NCBI GenBank assembly: GCA_007258455.2 | Contig: VDFB02000003.1 | Location: 40,675,986-40,739,985, forward strand | Direction: 5' to 3' | DNA: 64,000 nt | Origin: Sequoia sempervirens | Taxonomy: Eukaryota; Streptophyta; Pinopsida; Cupressales; Cupressaceae | Shown: positions 59,927-64,000 of the stretch, piece after piece | How the letters are laid out: the number at the start of each line of letters is the position of its first letter | Numbering within the stretch: position 1 is the stretch's first letter | The notes under the pieces: generated by a model | Told to the model about the DNA's origin: nothing | Database searches by the model: none | The model's input: the letters and a program-made list of their open reading frames with translations, nothing else | Position numbers and translations under genes: made by a program

Positions 59927-61209
59927 TGATGAGCCAAGTTTTTGGCACATTTTGATCGTACTTTTATAAATACTTTGTTTTTTTTATTATAATAAAAAAA
60001 CATTCAGTCTGTTTATGGGATAGGATATGGACCTTTTTATGACTTAAATATGATGAGTATATTGTGATAAGAAGTCCCATGATTATTACCTTTAATGTTT
60101 TTTTTAAGTCTAATAAATACTTTATGGATTTTTGTGATCATAAACCTTCCTGTAGCCTCCACTACTAAAACTTCCTGCAGCCATATCTAAAACAATGTTT
60201 GCCTTAGTTTAATACTTAATGAATGAATGAATAAAGTAATGGATTGTCTTAAAGGATGAATGTGTTGAGCTAACTTTCTTCCTCAGGAAAAGATGGCGAG
60301 ATATTTTGCAGGGACCACAATTGAAGGAAGGGAATTCAATTTCCACTTGAAGAATTGAAGACCAAATCCATAAAGACTAGTTCAACAGCAAAAGATGAGG
60401 AGACAGTTTCAACTCATCCACCATGCAGGGAAAGTGTTCCAGAAATCTAGGCCAGGCATCTTGGTGTTGCATGAATCCAGGATGATGGCACTTTAAGACT
60501 GCTAAACTAATTTGACTTAGTTCTTTCATTGTCATTCGCCTCTTTACTTAAGTTAGTTAAATGTAATAAATGCCTCACATTTTATAAGGGAAGGTTGGTT
60601 AGTAGTTAGGATCAGTTTTCGATAAATAGCCCATTCTCCTTCAGAGAAGGGGCTGGCTAAGAAAATCGCTATTGTAACACACTTTCAGTCTTAGAAATTT
60701 AGCCAAGAGATTGTGCCATGTACTTGTTTGCATTGAATCAATAAAGCTTATGAATTTTTTCTCCTAATCTGTTGTCTACTTTTGACACTACCTAAGGGGG
60801 CCCACTTAGGGAGCTGTCTATATTTTTATTTGGAAAGTTAGAATAGCTGCATTTCTTTTCATAGAATTTAATGTGATTGTTCCTACAGCTGGCAGAAACA
60901 CAGAGCTACCAATTGTTCCTACAGCCACTAGGAGCAGAATAGGTTATTTTTTGAGTTTTTCATTTCCAAGCAAAGTTAAACAGTAAAGTTGTTTTCAGTA
61001 CTTAAATTCCAGTATAAGGAATTTTAGGAATCATGCATGTCTGGAAGGGTGATTGGTGCATATCTTGTGCTGTCCCATTTCAAGTTTACGTCCCTGAGTT
61101 GATAATTAAATAAGGTTCTTTAGTAGTTCATGACTGCCAATTGTGATGAACAATCCCTGAGTAGAGGAATTCATGTTCCTAGTTATTGAGCTGATTAAAG
61201 AACACTACA
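59927..61209 (+). repeat. Element 2 3' LTR
   Basis: Colinear copy of 49925-51205, ending ACACTACA at 61209 before TGGAC. It retains the AATAAA at 60740-60745. Confidence 0.95.
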
Positions 61210-61214
61210 TGGAC
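61210..61214. repeat. Target-site duplication TGGAC, right copy (element 2)
   Basis: Matches 49920-49924. Confidence 0.93.
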
Positions 61215-61604
61215 ATTTCCAAATTCTTTGGTTGTAAACCCCAACACTTTTCCAAGTTCTTCTGCATTAATGGATAACAATTCTTCTTTTCTATCTTTAT
61301 TAAAAATTTATCTTTTGTTATCATTATAATTTTGGGCACAAACCTTGATAAATTTTGGGCAAGGGAAAACCTCATGTAACATTATGTGCCCTAATCCAGT
61401 TACCCATGGTGCACTAATACTATTAACTTGCATTTTCTTTGTGGCATTATTCTGAGATGAAAATCTAAGTTCTGAGGTATGCCTACCATAGGTTTCAGGA
61501 TCATAAATATCATGGTATTCATCAGTGAAACCTAGGGTTTTAAGCAATTTTGCATAATTTATTTTTTTATCTGACATTTCTCTAGTGGTATTGGTGGTAT
61601 ACAT
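61210..61604 (-). pseudogene. Gene C, N-terminal part (cut off by element 2)
   Basis: The minus-strand ATG at 61604 (or SDKKINYAKLLKTLGFTDEY from the next Met) starts a frame that passes EVFPCPKFIKVCAQNYNDNK, one TAA, then KEELLSINAEELGKVLGFTT and KEFGNV. With element 2 and one TGGAC removed it continues in frame at 49919 as HIDQEKL. The pattern of a Cys-Ala-x-x-Tyr, a Lys/Asp turn, and a Leu-x-x-Ile/Phe segment parallels the conserved domain of genes A and B, though weakly. Confidence 0.7.
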
Positions 61605-62822
61605 GCTTATACAATGTGAAATTATGACTTCCCTATTATTCCTCCATAATTTTTCTTAAGTCTCTCAACCCTAAACGCAAACTTCAAAGTTTGAGAAAAA
61701 AAATTTAAGAAACATCAAACGATGAAACATAGTCGCAGGAATTCTTTCACTTACCCGGATTTTGATTCTTGAAATGATTAATGTTAACAGTCATGGAAAC
61801 TAGGTTACTAGAATGGCTTTGTTGGAAGTGGAACTGTGGAACCCAAAACAGGGTGGTGCACTACAATGAGAAAACTGAAGATTGGAATCTCCCCGTGTGC
61901 TAACTCTCTCACTTAAAAATAAAATCACTTAGCAGTAGAAAGTGCTTTTTTTTCGAACACTAAAGTGAATGAAACCGATACGTCTACGTGTTGCTTCAAG
62001 ACTACATAATTAGTACATGGCTGGCAACATTTGAAACAAACCATTGAGTCTCGCATTGACAAAAAATTCTAAACCGTTGATCTTTGTAAATCTAACAGTT
62101 AAAGGGTGATTCCATAGGTTTAAGTTCACAAGCCTAGCACTCTGTGCATTTCATTCTAAAATGCAACTACAACTATACATCAAATGTTCATCGAACGGTT
62201 GAGTAATTTATGATATAAATAATAAACATGTGTTTTAAAGTTGTTTTAAACTTTAATGTGCTAGGATTGACATCAAGGCCAAGGGGTCGGTAACTTAACA
62301 TTGCAAAGGACTTAATAAAATGAATAATGATATTGGGAACCGAGGGAGAAGGTCAATGAAAAATTAGAAATCAATAAAATTTCAGTAAATCGTAACAAGA
62401 GTGACAACTTTTAGTGTTTATAATGTTTTTTGTCAATTTGACGGCAACTTTCTTTTTTCATTTGTATTGCTTTATGTTTTACTTTTAAATATGCATGCAA
62501 TTATTTATTTTTTATTTTCTAGTTAAATCACTACTAAGGGGCATCGCCCTGTATTTCTTCAAAACAAGAGATTACATGAGTTTTTGTCATCAAAATGCTT
62601 CCTTACTGACCTTCTATGACAAAATGGTCATCACCATATCACCTTTTCCTAACTAGTATATTGTATATTCACATTTTTCTTTACAAAATGGCCTGGTTTG
62701 AGACACAAGCATTACCATCTACTCCGAGACTAACTTCTATTTTTTGTATACTAGACCCTGTTACTATTCCTATTACAGTTTTTAACTATAGCATACTCGA
62801 GACTAGACCAAACAAGGATTAT
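61605..62822. other. AT-rich upstream flank of gene C
   Basis: I see no domain, repeat or RNA gene. Any promoter of gene C would lie here on the minus strand, but no convincing TATA box stands out. Confidence 0.4.
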
Positions 62823-63242
62823 TCATTCTTCATCGTCATCTAACTCAGTTCGCTTCATGTAGGCAATGTAGTCTATGAGTAATATGCATTCGACTCCACA
62901 ATTTTGGTGGGTCGGGCCTTTTTCCTTCTCCTCAGGGTCTCTGGGGTTGTTCTTGCACCATTCCTCACTAGTGCTAAAATCCCAATCATTGTCGTCCCCA
63001 ACCACAATCTCCTTTGCAAGCCCTTCATCTTCCACATACCTCATTGCCTAGCCTCGTGGACGGTTGGTTACTAGTTTGGTAGCTCTAAGCAGGAAGAAAA
63101 TGCTCCTCTCACACTCATTCCACAACATCTCAAAACCCTCTGGGTCAATGGTTTGAACCAAAGGGAATTTCATCACCTCCCTTTCGCACATGTGCATCAT
63201 GTAATAATTTTTTGGCATTGGAATTTGATGCAGGAGCACCAT
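62823..63242 (-). pseudogene. Unidentified minus-strand coding remnant
   Basis: The frame from ATG 63242 to the stop at 62823 (about 140 codons) is broken by a single TAG near 63048. It reads YYMMHMCEREVMKFPLVQTI and FEMLWNECERSIFFLLRAT, then after the stop DDNDWDFSTSEEWCKNNPRD and IDYIAYMKRTELDDDEE. The composition is protein-like, with an acidic C-terminus. I do not recognise the family. It could be another retroelement accessory fragment or a host gene fragment. Confidence 0.4.
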
Positions 63243-64000
63243 TAAAGAAGTTTTTTACATTTAAGGTTTTGAGATATAGACTTTATAATTTAGGATTTTT
63301 CTTATTGGAATAAGGTCTTAGAGACCATTTTAGAGTAATAGGTCATTTTGATGGTATTAGGCATTTAAGGGGGGTTATTATGTTGACATTTGCAAAAATT
63401 GTATTTTTGGCAAAGTTGTCAAAACATAAAGTTTCAAAATTACCTTGTATGGAATATGAATGGTCATAGAATTCAAAGGGAAGTTAAGAGGAGTTAGAAC
63501 GGTTGTGTGGGTATGTGCAAGATCGTGATGGGCCAAAAAGTGGCGATATGATGGGTATGTGGATAACGACATTTTTTTTACCCAAAATTGATGAAACGAA
63601 AAGGGTTTTTAAATGAGATTCTCAGCTTTCCACCAATATAAATTATGCTTTACTTTGAATTTAATAAATTATTATTATTCATTTTCTATTTGAATTATGA
63701 CTAAAGTCCTAATTGATAAGCTGATTGAAAAACATCTATAGGTTTCAAATGGTATCACATTTTTTGAATCCAAAAAATGTGTCACATTCTATGCTTCACA
63801 TACTATAGGATTAAAAATAATAAAATTGAATTTCATGAAGTTTTGACCAAGTTAAGGTGGTCAGATGTACGAGTTTTTATATTTTTTAAAAGTTGTAATA
63901 AAAAATTCATAATTAATTATTTGCATGGAAAAAATTACAAAAAAATATGCATCACATTGAGACATGAGTCCTCTACTTACATCTAAAATCTTAGAAAAAA
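63243..64000. other. AT-rich DNA at the window end
   Basis: I see no gene or repeat that can be supported; open frames here are short and featureless. Confidence 0.4.

Larger units (their letters stand above)
49925..61209 (+). mobile_element. Element 2: 11.3-kb Ty3/gypsy retrotransposon, Athila-like layout
   Basis: The LTRs are 49925-51205 (1,281 bp) and 59927-61209 (1,283 bp), beginning TGATGAGCC and ending CACTACA. TGGAC lies on both sides. The primer site is tRNA-Asp type, a polypurine tract adjoins the 3' LTR, and pol has gypsy order. An extra gene (D) lies between pol and the 3' LTR, as in Athila-type plant elements. In a sampled ~235-bp stretch the LTRs differ at about 11 positions plus one indel, so it is younger than element 1. 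No frameshift breaks either long frame, but in-frame stops block both. Confidence 0.95.

Noticed and set aside
1..64000. tRNA, rRNA, riboswitch or intact host protein gene
   Set aside because: No cloverleaf with conserved T-loop, no rRNA segment and no uninterrupted multi-exon host gene could be recognised by reading. A tRNAscan or rRNA profile search would settle it.

Overview
This is a stretch of nuclear plant DNA with no intact host gene that I can support. The telomere-type heptamers (TTTAGGG and variants) are of the common plant type. The dense nested retrotransposons, the long interstitial telomere-like array and the PPR-derived fragments suggest a large, repeat-rich genome. A gymnosperm such as a conifer is plausible but not proven. 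Nearly every reading frame is broken by stops or indels, so the window reads as an archive of decaying mobile elements.

Layout. 1-5560: degenerate telomere-like minisatellite with purine-rich blocks, interrupted at 4162-4786 by four foldback palindromes. 5588-7320: an unidentified exon-structured pseudogene with a duplicated exon. 7569-10432: eight tandem copies of a ~358-bp satellite. 10433-12850: AT-rich DNA with short repeats and a weak minus-strand exon trail. 12855-13845: hairpins whose arms read, sense then antisense, as the PPR 'FEKMPQRNVVSW' segment. 14372-17437: a decayed hAT-type transposase gene. 17438-18220: AT-rich repeats.

From 18221 to about 61604 lies an older minus-strand host carrying two accessory genes, here called C (61604 down to 46597) and B (44947 down to 18221). 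Two Ty3/gypsy LTR retrotransposons interrupt them. Element 1 (18468-41880, target duplication TATAG) splits B exactly in frame. Its LTRs are about 7.7 kb, and each carries a long gene (A) homologous to B. Its internal region encodes gag, protease, an extra RNase H placed before the reverse transcriptase, RT, a second RNase H and integrase. Element 2 (49925-61209, target duplication TGGAC) splits C in frame. It has 1.28-kb LTRs, a tRNA-Asp-type primer site, a 5.6-kb gag-pol frame with stops but no frameshift, and a post-pol gene (D).

The most interesting content is (i) LTRs that carry a protein gene with what look like separate promoters for that gene and for the genomic RNA; (ii) one accessory-gene class in three places: inside LTRs (A), in an older host (B, C) and after pol (D); and (iii) PPR-derived inverted repeats at two loci, which have the form expected of young small-RNA hairpin genes. 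Element 1 is older than element 2: by eye its LTRs differ at about 25 of ~230 positions in one sampled stretch, against about 11 of ~235 for element 2.

63243-64000 and the other unlisted gaps hold AT-rich DNA with no feature I can support.
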